Shown: positions 1-8,354 of the stretch, piece by piece | Layout of the letters: each line of letters starts with the position of its first letter | Numbering within the stretch: position 1 is the first letter of the stretch | Source of the DNA: Paraburkholderia domus | GTDB lineage: Bacteria > Pseudomonadota > Gammaproteobacteria > Burkholderiales > Burkholderiaceae | Reading direction: 5' to 3' | Assembly (NCBI RefSeq): GCF_905220705.1 | Contig: NZ_CAJNAT010000023.1 | Coordinates: 62,001-126,000 of the forward strand | DNA: 64,000 bases | Notes under the pieces: model-generated | Databases searched by the model: none | Told to the model about the DNA's origin: nothing | Seen by the model: only the letters and a program-made list of their open reading frames with translations | Translations under genes and position numbers: made by a program

Positions 1-1
1 C

Positions 2-418
2 TTGTTGCCCGACGATCCGAACGGGCCAACGCTGACCGACCGCACGCCCGTGGAAGACGCGAGCTTCGAGAATCTGATGAAGCGCTGGTTTCCGCTCACG
101 TATGCGTTGAACAGCCTGAACCGCAGTCTCGGCATGCCCGACGGTTATCCGTTCACGCTGGCCTCGCCGGTGGTGGATAAATTGCGCTTCGTGCATCGGG
201 TGATTGCGGCTGGGGGCGACAAAACACAACCGAGGGAAGTGGCGGCACCGGCGCGTGATGCCGGGGCGGTGCCGGCTGGCGCGTTGCAAGCTGCGGTATC
301 GCAAGAACCCGCACAGGCTCCCGTCATGGAGACAGCCGCGCCGTCAGCGCCGCCGTCGCAGTCCGCGGCCGCCGCCACCAAAGCGGCGCCCGTGAAGCGG
401 ACCGCGCGCCGGCGCTAG
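2..418 (+). CDS. C-terminal part of a putative zinc-binding metallopeptidase (5' truncated)
   Basis: Open reading frame running in from the left edge, about 138 codons visible. The first 65 residues (FENLMKRWFPLTYALNSLNR, then a VDKLRFVH segment) resemble the C-terminal end of the COG4307-type putative zinc-binding metallopeptidases common in Burkholderiaceae. The catalytic zinc motif would lie upstream and is not in the window. The last 70 residues are an Ala/Pro/Gln-rich low-complexity tail ending in a basic KRTARRR. The true start is outside the window. The family call rests on remembered similarity of a short segment, so it is moderate. Confidence 0.55.
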   Translation: MLPDDPNGPTLTDRTPVEDASFENLMKRWFPLTYALNSLNRSLGMPDGYPFTLASPVVDKLRFVHRVIAAGGDKTQPREVAAPARDAGAVPAGALQAAVSQEPAQAPVMETAAPSAPPSQSAAAATKAAPVKRTARRR

Positions 419-460
419 TCCAGCCGCAGTACCCGCACGTTGAACACTTCACGCACTCGC

Positions 461-499
461 AAAAAAACCGCTGCCGAATCCATCGGCGGCGGGTTTTTT
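461..499. terminator. Bidirectional rho-independent terminator
   Basis: An A7 run, then CCGCTGCCG, a 7-nt loop, CGGCGGCGG and a T6 run. The stem is 9 bp with one T-G wobble. A-tract and T-tract on opposite sides let it stop both the plus-strand gene ending at 418 and the minus-strand gene ending at 525. Confidence 0.75.
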
Positions 500-524
500 C
501 TCAACAGGCAAGCCTGGCTATCGC

Positions 525-1802
525 TCAATACGCGACGTAAGGTCCAGTGCCGCCAGGTGTCGCCTGCTGCTCGACAGCGGCATACACGTTACGCCCGTAG
601 AAGAACGGCAAACCCCAGTCGAATATCGACGACGTCACGAAGGCCGGTCCCGCCAGCAGTGGCAACGCTGAATCGCCGCTGTACGTTTGCGAAATCGCCG
701 TGGCATTGCCAACGCTGAAGTTCACCGCGCTCGTCGTGCCGTTTACCCCCTGGATCATCGCACTCAACGACTGAGTCGACACCGGGCAGTAGTACGCGCT
801 ATTGGGGCTCGCGCATGCCGGCAACGCGTTGGTCTGGAAGAACAGGCCGGTCGAGCCACTGTCCAGAATACTGTTCGAATACGTTGTACCGTTCTGCACG
901 GTAGTAAAGGTGCCGTTCGACGGGCTCACACCGATCACCTGCGCGCTGCCTAGCGAATTGTTGCTCTGCGTTCCGATGCCGAATACCAGTTGTCCGCTAA
1001 CCGACTGTGCGCCGCCCGACACCGTCGGCAAACTCAGCATCGAACCGTTGTTGTCGGTCGCGAAGTAAGGAATCGGATTGGCGACCTGCAGCGCTTCAGC
1101 GAGTGGAATCGACGTGCAAGCGGTGCCGTTGCAACCGTAATACGTACCGGCCACTGCCTGCTGCACACAATTCGCGCCACAGTCGTGCTTGAACACGCCG
1201 ATGCCCAGAATGCCATTGGCCTGCAACGTGCCCGGCGTGTTGCGCGACGCACCGTAATTCGCGCAATCGGACGGCAGCGACGCGTAGTTCGGATCGATTA
1301 CCTGGATCGGCAGCGAGGCCGCTTTTTCACCGGCGATCTGGAGGTCGGCGAGCTTCACCGAACCCCACGTGTAGCCGTCGAAGAACTGCATGCATTCGGC
1401 GACCAGATTGCCCGAACCGTCCTTCTGCTGCGGCAGCGTCATCGAAGCAGGCAATTGCGAGGCGAACACGCGCACGCCCCATGAACCGGTATCCACCAGC
1501 ATGTGATCGATGGTTTGGCACTGGGTGGTGCCGGGCACGCAAATCGTGACGCTGACAAACGGCATGTTCGGCACGTTGCTCACGCCGGAATCGACCGTCA
1601 CGCGCACTGCATTGGCAGCCACCACTTGCGGCGACGGCGAGGTATTCGTAACGGTGGGACCGGCGGAAAGGCTCGTCGTGCCGCTTGAATTCGCCGCGGA
1701 GCCGGAACCGCTGGAACCGCCGCCCCCACCGCCGCAAGCACTGACGAGCAACGCGAGCAGCGCCGCGCACAACAAGGTAACGAACGAAGAGGGTTGTCGC
1801 AT
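525..1802 (-). CDS. DUF3443 lipoprotein with pepsin-like aspartic protease signatures
   Basis: 425 residues from the ATG that begins MRQPSSF. This start gives a lipoprotein signal peptide (hydrophobic segment, then LVSA|C with Cys23), followed by a Gly/Ser linker. It is the DUF3443 family, typically encoded next to DUF2844 as here. The body carries DTGS at residues 104-107, GILGIG near 198-202 and DSGST at 314-318, with an FDWGLPFFYGRNVY segment near 394-407. In that order these match the landmarks of a two-lobed pepsin-type aspartic protease (first Asp, GILG segment, second Asp, C-terminal hairpin). Proteolytic activity is inference. The protein is probably anchored to the outer membrane. 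Confidence 0.8.
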   Translation of the reverse strand: MRQPSSFVTLLCAALLALLVSACGGGGGGSSGSGSAANSSGTTSLSAGPTVTNTSPSPQVVAANAVRVTVDSGVSNVPNMPFVSVTICVPGTTQCQTIDHMLVDTGSWGVRVFASQLPASMTLPQQKDGSGNLVAECMQFFDGYTWGSVKLADLQIAGEKAASLPIQVIDPNYASLPSDCANYGASRNTPGTLQANGILGIGVFKHDCGANCVQQAVAGTYYGCNGTACTSIPLAEALQVANPIPYFATDNNGSMLSLPTVSGGAQSVSGQLVFGIGTQSNNSLGSAQVIGVSPSNGTFTTVQNGTTYSNSILDSGSTGLFFQTNALPACASPNSAYYCPVSTQSLSAMIQGVNGTTSAVNFSVGNATAISQTYSGDSALPLLAGPAFVTSSIFDWGLPFFYGRNVYAAVEQQATPGGTGPYVAY

Positions 1803-1813
1803 GATCCGCTCCG

Positions 1814-2263
1814 TTATTGAATGACGCCGACATCGACGCCCGCGGGCACCGCTTGCGGCAGATAGGCGTAGCCGGCAAACGCGCGCAGATGCCCGCCGGA
1901 GTACACGACCAGATCGCTGTTGGACACCGCCAGCGGCGTGCCACGCCGCGTTGCGGTAGCGGCGACGTACTGGTCGAACGAGGTGCCCAGCATGGATTTC
2001 AGATCCGGCAGCGTCGGGCCTTGCCACGCGACACCGAACACGATGCCGTTGGGCGCAACGTACTCACGCACCAGCGTGCCGGACGGCATCGTAATCAGGT
2101 GTACCGAATACGCGCTTTGCGTAGTGGCCGTATGAGCAACTGCGTGCAGGCGCGTCTGATCGCTGTCGACAGTGCTGACGTTCTGGCCGAGCGTGGCGTG
2201 CGCAGCAAACGACAGCGCGCAGCTTGCCCCGAGCATTGCGCGAGCAATGCTTGTAGAGAGCAT
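1814..2263 (-). CDS. DUF2844 secreted protein
   Basis: 149 residues from MLSTSIARAM, preceded by an AAGGAAA ribosome site about 12 nt upstream. An N-terminal signal peptide (residues 1 to about 24, ending AAHA) indicates export. The rest matches the DUF2844 family: a short periplasmic domain with YSVHLITMPSGTLVREYV and a SMLGTSFDQYVAA segment. Its stop lies 11 nt before the DUF3443 start, so the two are probably one operon. The function is unknown; co-occurrence suggests that the proteins act together at the cell envelope. Confidence 0.8.
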   Translation of the reverse strand: MLSTSIARAMLGASCALSFAAHATLGQNVSTVDSDQTRLHAVAHTATTQSAYSVHLITMPSGTLVREYVAPNGIVFGVAWQGPTLPDLKSMLGTSFDQYVAATATRRGTPLAVSNSDLVVYSGGHLRAFAGYAYLPQAVPAGVDVGVIQ

Positions 2264-2866
2264 CGGTTTCAAGAGATTTCCTTCGAGGTGAAACGCTCGT
2301 GGCCGGCGGGTGAGCCGATCACGAACGAGAATCCAGGGGCGCACTCCTGACCGGTGGTGCCGGTACTGCATTCACACCGATTGGGTTGCGTGAATGCGTC
2401 TACGGAGTGGCGGCGCGAAACTTTAGCCATCGCGAAGCGGCATGGCAATCGTTTGCGGGACGATTTAAACCTTCGGCTGGCGCGGCGCCGTTTGAGGCCG
2501 TTTGATATTTGAGGACCGGATCACCAAGGGGCGGCGCTTCGGCGCATATTTTTTCGATTCGACTTGTTTAAAGCGAACACCCTCATAAAGTAACGGGGCC
2601 ACAGCAGAAAAATATTGATGCGTGCAGCATGCGTCGAGCAATGTAAGCGCACGTTTAATAATTCACGTCTACCGGCCTGTTTCGTCAGATCATTGCGGCA
2701 CGTGCAGACTGCTTTTGTGTGAAGAGAAAATCGCGCGACGGGCGTGATTCGAGGCGAAAAAAATGCCGCGGACAACTTGATCGTCATCCACGGCACCTGA
2801 TACTCCGTTGCTACTTCCGCGAGCCGCGCCGAATCCGGATCGAGCGATTCGACGCGGCCGCGTCTG
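2264..2866. other. Intergenic region between DUF2844 and the phasin gene
   Basis: About 600 bases with lower GC than the flanking genes. The right part holds the phasin terminator (2757-2795). Open frames here are in unlikely reading frames with no start context. It should contain the DUF2844/DUF3443 promoter, but no clear -35/-10 pair was identified. Confidence 0.5.
2757..2795 (-). terminator. Rho-independent terminator downstream of the phasin gene
   Basis: Read on the minus strand: TGCCGTGG, a loop of about 16 nt, CCGCGGCA, then T7. The 8-bp stem has one G-T wobble. It lies about 70 nt past the phasin stop codon. Confidence 0.6.
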
Positions 2867-3292
2867 CTACTTTTTCTGCTGCTGCAAGAGCGATTTGAGC
2901 TCCTGCACATTTTCTTCCACGCGTTTTGCGATCACCGCATACGACTCAGCCTGCGTTTGATACGCGGCTTGCGCCAACTGCTGCATATCCGCGAGCGACT
3001 TGTGCAGACTTTGCTGGATCAGTTCGGCAGCTTTGGCCGGAGGCGCGGCACCGCCTGCCGACAACTGCCCCGTGAGCGACTGCAATTCGCCCAGCGTAGT
3101 ACGCAGCATCTCGGTCTGCTTCTGTGCGAGCGACTGCATGCCCTGGAAAGCAGTCTGATTCGCCTGAACCAGTGCTTCCATGTCCTTGCGTCGCGCTTCC
3201 ATGATGGCAGGTACGTCGAAGCCGGGGAGCTTGAACTGCTCCAGCATTTTGGTGAAATCGCCAAACGGATTGGTGGCGTCAGGTCGGTCCAT
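2867..3292 (-). CDS. phaP: Phasin family protein (polyhydroxyalkanoate granule-associated)
   Basis: 141 residues, start supported by TAAGGAGG 9 nt upstream. N-terminal NPFGDFTKMLEQFKLPG leads into long amphipathic helices rich in Gln and Ala (for example MEALVQANQTAFQGMQSLA), ending in a coiled-coil VEENVQELKSLLQQQKK. This is the phasin_2 pattern of small proteins that coat polyhydroxybutyrate granules and affect granule size and number. The length is short for the family (often 180-190), with a reduced C-terminal tail. A promoter should lie in the 700-base gap upstream. The family is clear; the exact paralogue is not. Confidence 0.85.
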   Translation of the reverse strand: MDRPDATNPFGDFTKMLEQFKLPGFDVPAIMEARRKDMEALVQANQTAFQGMQSLAQKQTEMLRTTLGELQSLTGQLSAGGAAPPAKAAELIQQSLHKSLADMQQLAQAAYQTQAESYAVIAKRVEENVQELKSLLQQQKK

Positions 3293-4053
3293 GCGAAATC
3301 CTCCTTAACGGTTGAATAGTCGCCCGCGGTGCATGGCCGCGATGTGCTTTTCCGGCATATGCACCAGTGGCGTCGCGTGCGCCGCATCTCCCGCAGGGCT
3401 TGCTGCTTCTGGGGTCGGACGGCACATCGCTTCAATCATGCGCCTCCCGGCCACATTGCGCCAGCGGGCACACCCTGATCGTTCACTTCGGGCGCCCTTA
3501 ATTCCACCCAATAGAGAGGGAAACGGCAACGCGTCCTGATGCAAGATCAGCTGGAAGCGCTCCCGCCCAAAAAGCAGCGCAGCCGTTCGACGCGCTGCGT
3601 TGGCTTTCGCACATAGCCGCCTCGCTGCCCACTTTTCATCTTCCCTCAGGTGATTAGGATAAGAGCACCGCAACGCTCGTGCCGAGTGAACCATGCGCTA
3701 TCCGCTGAATATGGCCGTCGCCGCCGCCCTTCTCGCCTGCATTCTCTTCTGCGTCATCAGGCTCGCCTTGAATTGATGCCCCCTGCCCCGTCGCTTTCAC
3801 CCCATGCCAAACCCGCTCCGCAGTTGCATGTTTCGCGATGACATAGCGCGAAATAATTGTTGAATGGAGTTCGGGAAGTGACTCGCCCATACTTCGTTTC
3901 GCTGCCGGTGCGTACGAAAAAGGACGCATGAGATCAAGGGTGCTAAGCGTGAAAACGCGCGTGCGAATTCGATCCCGATGATTAACGATCCCACGGTTGC
4001 CCGATCATCGGAAGATGCGTTCGAACATAACGGCACCGCGTGCCGACGACAGG
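3293..4053. other. Intergenic region, about 760 bases
   Basis: Between divergent genes (phasin on minus, DUF4410 on plus). No convincing protein gene of normal size. It holds a possible 27-codon membrane-peptide frame at 3693-3776, listed separately. The rest should contain both divergent promoters. Confidence 0.5.
3693..3776 (+). CDS. Possible 27-residue single-membrane-helix peptide
   Basis: ATG to TGA frame encoding MRYPLNMAVAAALLACILFC followed by VIRLALN. It has a short polar head, one hydrophobic stretch long enough to cross a membrane, and an Arg near the end. There is no strong ribosome site upstream and no family I recognise. It may be a real small membrane protein or chance in GC-rich DNA. 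Confidence 0.25.
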   Translation: MRYPLNMAVAAALLACILFCVIRLALN

Positions 4054-4059
4054 ATGAAC

Positions 4060-4830
4060 ATGTTGACTTCAGTGAGTTTCCTCAAAAAGAATGCCGCTCG
4101 TTTTGCGTGTGTCGCAATGGTCTGCGGCAGTGCGCTCCTGACCGGCTGCGCCGGCGGCAGCATCAACAACGCGACCCAGACCAGCGCACAACCGCAAGTG
4201 CGCCCGGACAACATTTATGTCTACACCTTCGACAGCGATCCGGACCAGGTGAAACTGGACAACGGCGGCATGCTGAAGAAATTGAAGTCGCAACTCGACG
4301 GCTCGTCCGCCGCGGAAAAGCAATCAGCCGATGCGATCGCCGTGCGTGAGCAGGTTGCCAACGAAATCGTGCATCAATTGCAATCGATGGGTCTGCGTGC
4401 GATTCGTTCGGACATCCCCGCCCCCGCCGACCAGAACGTCCTGCTCGTGCAGGGCAGCTTCGACAAGATCGACGCGGGTAATCGCCGCCGCCGCGTGCTG
4501 ATCGGCCTCGGCGCTGGTAAAAGCGAGGTGAGCAGCTCCGTGCAGATTCTGTACAAACCGGCGGGCGGCACAGCGCGGCTGGTGCAAAGTTTCAATGCCA
4601 CCGGCGACAGCGGCAAAGCACCCGGCATGGTAGAAACAGCCGGCGTGGGCGCCGCAGCCGGGAGCATCGCGACCTCTGCAGCAGTGGGCGGCGGCTTGCA
4701 CGCCGTATCCGAAACGAAGAAGGCTGGTGTTTCAGCGGACGCAAAGCGCCTCGCCGACGCAGTAGCGAAACAGGTGGCGCAGATCGGCGTAAGCGGAGGC
4801 TGGCTCTCGACGGCGCACGTCAAAGGTTAA
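4060..4830 (+). CDS. DUF4410 lipoprotein
   Basis: 256 residues. Two ATGs (4054 and 4060) are close together; 4060 has an AGG at better spacing. The N-terminus has a basic stretch, a hydrophobic helix and LLTG|C, a lipobox. The body has the DUF4410 pattern: DNIYVYTFDSDPDQV, then a long helix, LRAIRSD and VLLVQGSFDKIDAGNRRRR. The C-terminal half is rich in Ala and Gly (GVGAAAGSIATSAAVGGG). The role is unknown; it is probably an outer-membrane-associated periplasmic lipoprotein. It stands alone, convergent with the glutathione transferase gene that follows. Confidence 0.75.
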   Translation: MLTSVSFLKKNAARFACVAMVCGSALLTGCAGGSINNATQTSAQPQVRPDNIYVYTFDSDPDQVKLDNGGMLKKLKSQLDGSSAAEKQSADAIAVREQVANEIVHQLQSMGLRAIRSDIPAPADQNVLLVQGSFDKIDAGNRRRRVLIGLGAGKSEVSSSVQILYKPAGGTARLVQSFNATGDSGKAPGMVETAGVGAAAGSIATSAAVGGGLHAVSETKKAGVSADAKRLADAVAKQVAQIGVSGGWLSTAHVKG

Positions 4831-4896
4831 GTGACCCGCAGCAGATGCCAAACCGCGGCGCAGGCGGTGCCCCGATGTAACGCACCGTTGAGCCGC

Positions 4897-5508
4897 TTAC
4901 GCGCCGCCCTTTTCCATCGCGCGTTGGTACGCGGGGCGCGCCTCGATGCGATCGACAAACGCCGTGATATTCGGGAATGCATCGCGGCCGCAAAACTTCA
5001 GGCACGTCTGAGCCACGAACGAGAGTTGGATATCGACGCCCGTCAATTCATCGCCCATGAAGTAGTCGCGGCCGGCCAATTCCTCATTCAGAAAACCGAG
5101 GTGATTCTGCATTTCACTTTCGATTCTCGGTTGCAACGGAGCAGCACCGTCGCCAAGACGTGCCGTGTACACCTTCAACATCAGCGGCAGCATGGCAGAG
5201 CCTTCCGCATAGTGCAGAAACTGCGCGTAACGATCGTATTCGTCGGTTCCGTATGCCGGCGCGAGGCGGCCGTTGCCGTGGCGGCGAATCAGATAATCCA
5301 CGATCGCGCCCGACTCGAAAACCACCTTCTCACCGTCACGAATCACAGGGGCCTTACCCAGTGGATGGATCGCCATCAGTTCCGGTGGCGCGAGACGGGT
5401 AGCCGGATTCCGCTGGTACTGAACGAGCTTGTAGTCGAGGCCGAGTTCTTCAAGCAGCCAGGTAATGCGGCGTGAACGGGATTCGTTGAGGTGATGGACT
5501 TCGATCAT
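4897..5508 (-). CDS. Glutathione S-transferase family protein
   Basis: 203 residues from MIEVHHLNESRSRRITWLLE. The N-terminal thioredoxin-like domain has SRSRR, HPLGKAPVI (cis-Pro loop) and ESGAIVDYL (glutathione gamma-glutamyl binding). The C-terminal helical domain follows from about residue 90 (YDRYAQFLHYAEGS) with the conserved GVDIQLSF Asp. Length is normal. The expected role is conjugation or reduction of electrophiles with glutathione in the cytoplasm. An upstream ATG at 5547 exists but adds 13 unsupported residues. Confidence 0.88.
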   Translation of the reverse strand: MIEVHHLNESRSRRITWLLEELGLDYKLVQYQRNPATRLAPPELMAIHPLGKAPVIRDGEKVVFESGAIVDYLIRRHGNGRLAPAYGTDEYDRYAQFLHYAEGSAMLPLMLKVYTARLGDGAAPLQPRIESEMQNHLGFLNEELAGRDYFMGDELTGVDIQLSFVAQTCLKFCGRDAFPNITAFVDRIEARPAYQRAMEKGGA

Positions 5509-5670
5509 GGATTGGGCTTTTGAGTCGGTGAGAGAAGATGTGGCCAACGTCTACCCCGAACCGCTCGACGATTTGCGTGGGCAGACATTGGAAAGATTTG
5601 GCGAACCTGCATCGGCATGGCACTGCACGGCACAACGTTGTGCAGCGATACAGCGAAGCGCCTCTGCTCG

Positions 5671-6648
5671 TTAGAAACGCAGCAACACCTTGCCCTTGCG
5701 CGCGCTCTTCTCGCTCGCCGCTGCCGCTTGCGCCACGTTCCCGATATCGAAGACGGCTTCGACCGGCAGCTTCAACTCGCCCGATACGGCGAGCGTGAGC
5801 AGTTCGCCGATCATTCGCGCTTTATCCGCACCCGACGTCACCTCGGAAATCTTGCTCGCCCAAAAACCCTTGACGGTCGCCTGCTTGAAAATTGCATCAC
5901 CGGAGTTGAGGCGCATCGGCTGGCCGGACATGGCGCCGAACGAAACCAGGGTGCCGTTTTCGCCAAGCAGACCGAAGATATCGCCGCTAGCATCGCCGCC
6001 GACCGAATCGACACCCGCCGCGAGCGGCGCATCGCCGACGATGCCACGAACCCGTTCCTTCCAGCCCTCGCTGTCCGTCGACACTGCATTGCCGATGCCC
6101 AGCTCGATCAACTCCGCAATGCCCGCTTCGCGCCGGACCAGATTGACCACATTGATGCCGCGTGCGTTGGCCAGCATCGCCAGCGTCTTACCGACCGCAC
6201 CGTTCGCCGTGTTCTGGATGAACCACTGACCGGGCTCCAGATGCAGATATTCCAGCAACATCACCGCGCTCAACGGCATGGCGATCAACTGACAGCCTGT
6301 TTCGTCGCTGATCGCGTCCGGCAGCGGGATGACTGCTGCCGCTGGCGCCAGAACGTAATCGGCCCAGGCTTCGTGAATGCCGGCCACCACCACGCGCTGA
6401 CCGGGCTTCACGCGTTCGACACCCTCGCCGATCGCGTCGATCACACCGGCAACTTCAGAGCCGCCTATGGCCGGCAGTTGCGGCTTGTAGCCGTATTGAC
6501 CGCGAATCGTCCACAGGTCGTGATTGTGGATCGGCGACAAGGTCGATTTGATCCGCACCTGCCCCGCACCGGGAATCGGCGTGGGACGTTCCGCGACCTG
6601 CAGTACTTCGGCGGGATTGCCGAAAGAGGAATGGATAACGCTACGCAC
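5671..6648 (-). CDS. Zinc-free MDR-family quinone oxidoreductase / alcohol dehydrogenase-like protein
   Basis: 325 residues. The N-terminal GroES-like domain (VLQVAERPTPIPGAGQVRIK) has GGSEVAGVIDAIGEGVERVKPGQRV. The Rossmann part begins with an altered nucleotide loop, NTANGAVGKTLAMLANARG. There is no Cys/His zinc signature, so it is a quinone-oxidoreductase or enoyl-reductase-like MDR enzyme using NADPH. It lies 100 nt downstream of the TetR gene on the same strand, and is likely controlled by it. Detoxification of a reactive carbonyl or quinone is inference. Confidence 0.85.
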   Translation of the reverse strand: MRSVIHSSFGNPAEVLQVAERPTPIPGAGQVRIKSTLSPIHNHDLWTIRGQYGYKPQLPAIGGSEVAGVIDAIGEGVERVKPGQRVVVAGIHEAWADYVLAPAAAVIPLPDAISDETGCQLIAMPLSAVMLLEYLHLEPGQWFIQNTANGAVGKTLAMLANARGINVVNLVRREAGIAELIELGIGNAVSTDSEGWKERVRGIVGDAPLAAGVDSVGGDASGDIFGLLGENGTLVSFGAMSGQPMRLNSGDAIFKQATVKGFWASKISEVTSGADKARMIGELLTLAVSGELKLPVEAVFDIGNVAQAAAASEKSARKGKVLLRF

Positions 6649-6752
6649 AATCGATCTCCTGGAAGGTGCAACGATGAGGACTCCGCTACGTGCGGCGCCA
6701 GTGGTTCTTTTCGAGAGGTATCAATCGCGCCACGGCCCTGGCCGCAGCAATG

Positions 6753-7343
6753 CTATGCCGCGCGCAGGACGTTCTGCGTGATCGCCATGGCTTGCGCCAT
6801 CGCGCTTCCATCTTGGCGCAGCTTGGTGACGAGCGCCGCGCCGAGCCACATGTGATAGAGAAGTTCGGCAGCTTCCTTGGCCCTGATCTCCGGCGAAAGC
6901 GAGCTGTCTGCTTTGCCCTCTTCGATCACGGACGCCAGACGCGCCATCAAGCGGTCGACGCCGTCGCGCAGCACCACGCGCATCTCATCTGACAGGTCGC
7001 CGACTTCCGCGCTCAGCTTCACCACCAGACACTTTTCGTCGCCGTCCTGATCGAGTTGTTCCTGCTGCCACGCGGCCCAATAGCTCAGCAGCTTGTCACG
7101 GCCGTTGACACCGGGCTGACCGAACAGTTCGTCAAGGCGCACCGCGTAGTCGGCGACGTACTGCTGCAGCAACTCGCTACCGAACGACTCCTTCGAGCCG
7201 AAGTAGTGGTAGAACGACCCCTTCGGGATTTCGGCAGTCGTCAGAATCTCGTTCAGCCCGACCGCGACAAAGCCTTTGCGCGCAATCAGGGCTCGCCCGG
7301 CGTCGAGGATGTGCTTGCGGATGTGGGGATGGCTAGCTCTCAT
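6753..7343 (-). CDS. TetR/AcrR family transcriptional regulator
   Basis: 196 residues. N-terminal helix-turn-helix: HILDAGRALIARKGFVAVGL, then EILTTAEIPKGSFYHYFGSKESF. The C-terminal ligand domain includes CLVVKLSAEVGDLSDEMR, typical of the TetR_C_16 / YcdC-like subgroup that controls MDR reductases. It sits upstream of the oxidoreductase gene with an inverted repeat (7367-7381) just before its start, so it probably represses itself and the reductase. The ligand is unknown. Confidence 0.9.
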   Translation of the reverse strand: MRASHPHIRKHILDAGRALIARKGFVAVGLNEILTTAEIPKGSFYHYFGSKESFGSELLQQYVADYAVRLDELFGQPGVNGRDKLLSYWAAWQQEQLDQDGDEKCLVVKLSAEVGDLSDEMRVVLRDGVDRLMARLASVIEEGKADSSLSPEIRAKEAAELLYHMWLGAALVTKLRQDGSAMAQAMAITQNVLRAA

Positions 7344-7366
7344 AGGTGTCGGATTATGGACTCAAT

Positions 7367-7381
7367 TAGACCAGTCGTCTA
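7367..7381. promoter_or_regulatory. Candidate TetR operator
   Basis: TAGAC-CAGTC-GTCTA, a perfect 5-bp inverted repeat with a 5-bp spacer, starting 24 bp upstream of the TetR start codon. Symmetry and position fit an autoregulatory operator. Confidence 0.55.
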
Positions 7382-7524
7382 GAGAGTCGATAAGCGGGAG
7401 AGATTGGCCTGCTACTTGCCACGATTGCGCCCGAGCGAGGCCACCGGCGGCCTCGCGCAAGACGCGAAGCCCGCCTGGCGGGCACGACTTCAGCCCAAGC
7501 TTGCGTCGGGCCGTGATACCGGGT

Positions 7525-8232
7525 TTAGCCCTTTGCGGGACGCCCCGTCTTCACCGTCTCGAGCGACGACACCGCGGCAACCAGGCGCTGCGGCGCTGCC
7601 GCCACCAGCATCATCAAGCCTGCTCGCAACAGCTCGCTCTTCTTGACCGACACGCCGGCGTCGAGGCATGTCTGCTTGAGAGACGCGATCTTGTCGTAGT
7701 CCGATTTCGGCATGGTGAAGCTGTCGCGCACGACTTTCTCTTTCTTCGGCGGCTTGGCTTTCTTTGCTTCAGGAGCGTCGGCAGGTGCGGCTTCCGCAGT
7801 TGCCGCGCGCTTGGGCTTGGTCGCTTTCTTGACGACAGGCGCTGTTTCCGAGGCTACCGCACGCTTCGGCTTGGCGGCCTTCTTGGCAACAGGGGCCGCT
7901 TCCACGGTCGCTGAACGCTTCGTTTTGACAGTCTTCTTGGCGGCAGGTGCTGCTTCCGCAGTTGCCGAACGCTTCGCTTTATCCGCCTTCTTGGCGGCAG
8001 GTGCTGCTTCGGCGGTTGCCGAGCGCTTTGCTTTGGCTGCCTTCTTGACAACGGCCTTTGCTTCCGCCGCTGCCGAGCGCTTCGACTTGGCAGCCTTCCC
8101 GACTAGGGGCGCCGCTTCCGCCAGTTGCTCCGCCGCGACTGCCGGCTCCGCGCCATCTGCCGCGCGCTTGGTCGCGCTCTTCGGGAAATGGAATGCTTTC
8201 TTGGTGTGCTCTTTAGTGACAGGTGCCGACAT
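7525..8232 (-). CDS. Histone H1-like alanine/lysine repeat protein with ribbon-helix-helix-like tail
   Basis: 235 residues. Residues 51 to about 150 are five to six tandem copies of an 18-residue unit (consensus KRSATAEAAPAAKKAxKA), very basic and disordered, like bacterial histone-H1 tails. The C-terminal 75 residues are ordered: VRDSFTMPKSDYDKIASLKQ and then a KKSELLRAGLMMLVAA helix, reminiscent of a ribbon-helix-helix DNA-binding fold. Together this suggests a nucleoid-associated or DNA-bridging protein. It is monocistronic, and its repeat number is likely to vary between strains. Confidence 0.75.
   Translation of the reverse strand: MSAPVTKEHTKKAFHFPKSATKRAADGAEPAVAAEQLAEAAPLVGKAAKSKRSAAAEAKAVVKKAAKAKRSATAEAAPAAKKADKAKRSATAEAAPAAKKTVKTKRSATVEAAPVAKKAAKPKRAVASETAPVVKKATKPKRAATAEAAPADAPEAKKAKPPKKEKVVRDSFTMPKSDYDKIASLKQTCLDAGVSVKKSELLRAGLMMLVAAAPQRLVAAVSSLETVKTGRPAKG
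7760..8082 (-). repeat. 54-bp tandem repeat inside the histone-like gene
   Basis: About six in-frame copies of a 54-bp unit encoding KRSATAEAAPAAKKA-type blocks. The first five are full length and the last is degenerate. Multiples of three keep the frame, so copy number can change without breaking the gene. Confidence 0.75.
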
Positions 8233-8319
8233 ATTTACCTCCGAATTTATAACCGTATAAACAGTATATATCGTTTATTTGTGTCGAAGCCATCGGACGA
8301 TGTAATTGACAAGGTTGCC

Positions 8320-8339
8320 GCAGGCGGCCGGCCGCCTGC
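8320..8339. terminator. Perfect 20-bp palindrome at the 3' end of the tad operon
   Basis: Arms GCAGGCGGCC and GGCCGCCTGC meet with no spacer, 15 bp past the tadG stop. The stem is very GC-rich but no clear T-tract follows. It may be a terminator, an mRNA 3'-end protector or a protein site. Confidence 0.4.
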
Positions 8340-8354
8340 CTTTGCCGCACCACC

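Noticed and set aside
2521..2910. 129-codon minus-strand frame overlapping the phasin end
   Set aside because: It runs through the phasin terminator and the phasin stop region in another frame and is rich in Arg and Ser from GC-rich codons. No ribosome site.
7435..7456. GC-rich hairpin GCGAGGCC/GGCCTCGC as a terminator
   Set aside because: No T-tract on either strand; it lies between the tetR promoter and the end of the histone-like gene and may be chance.
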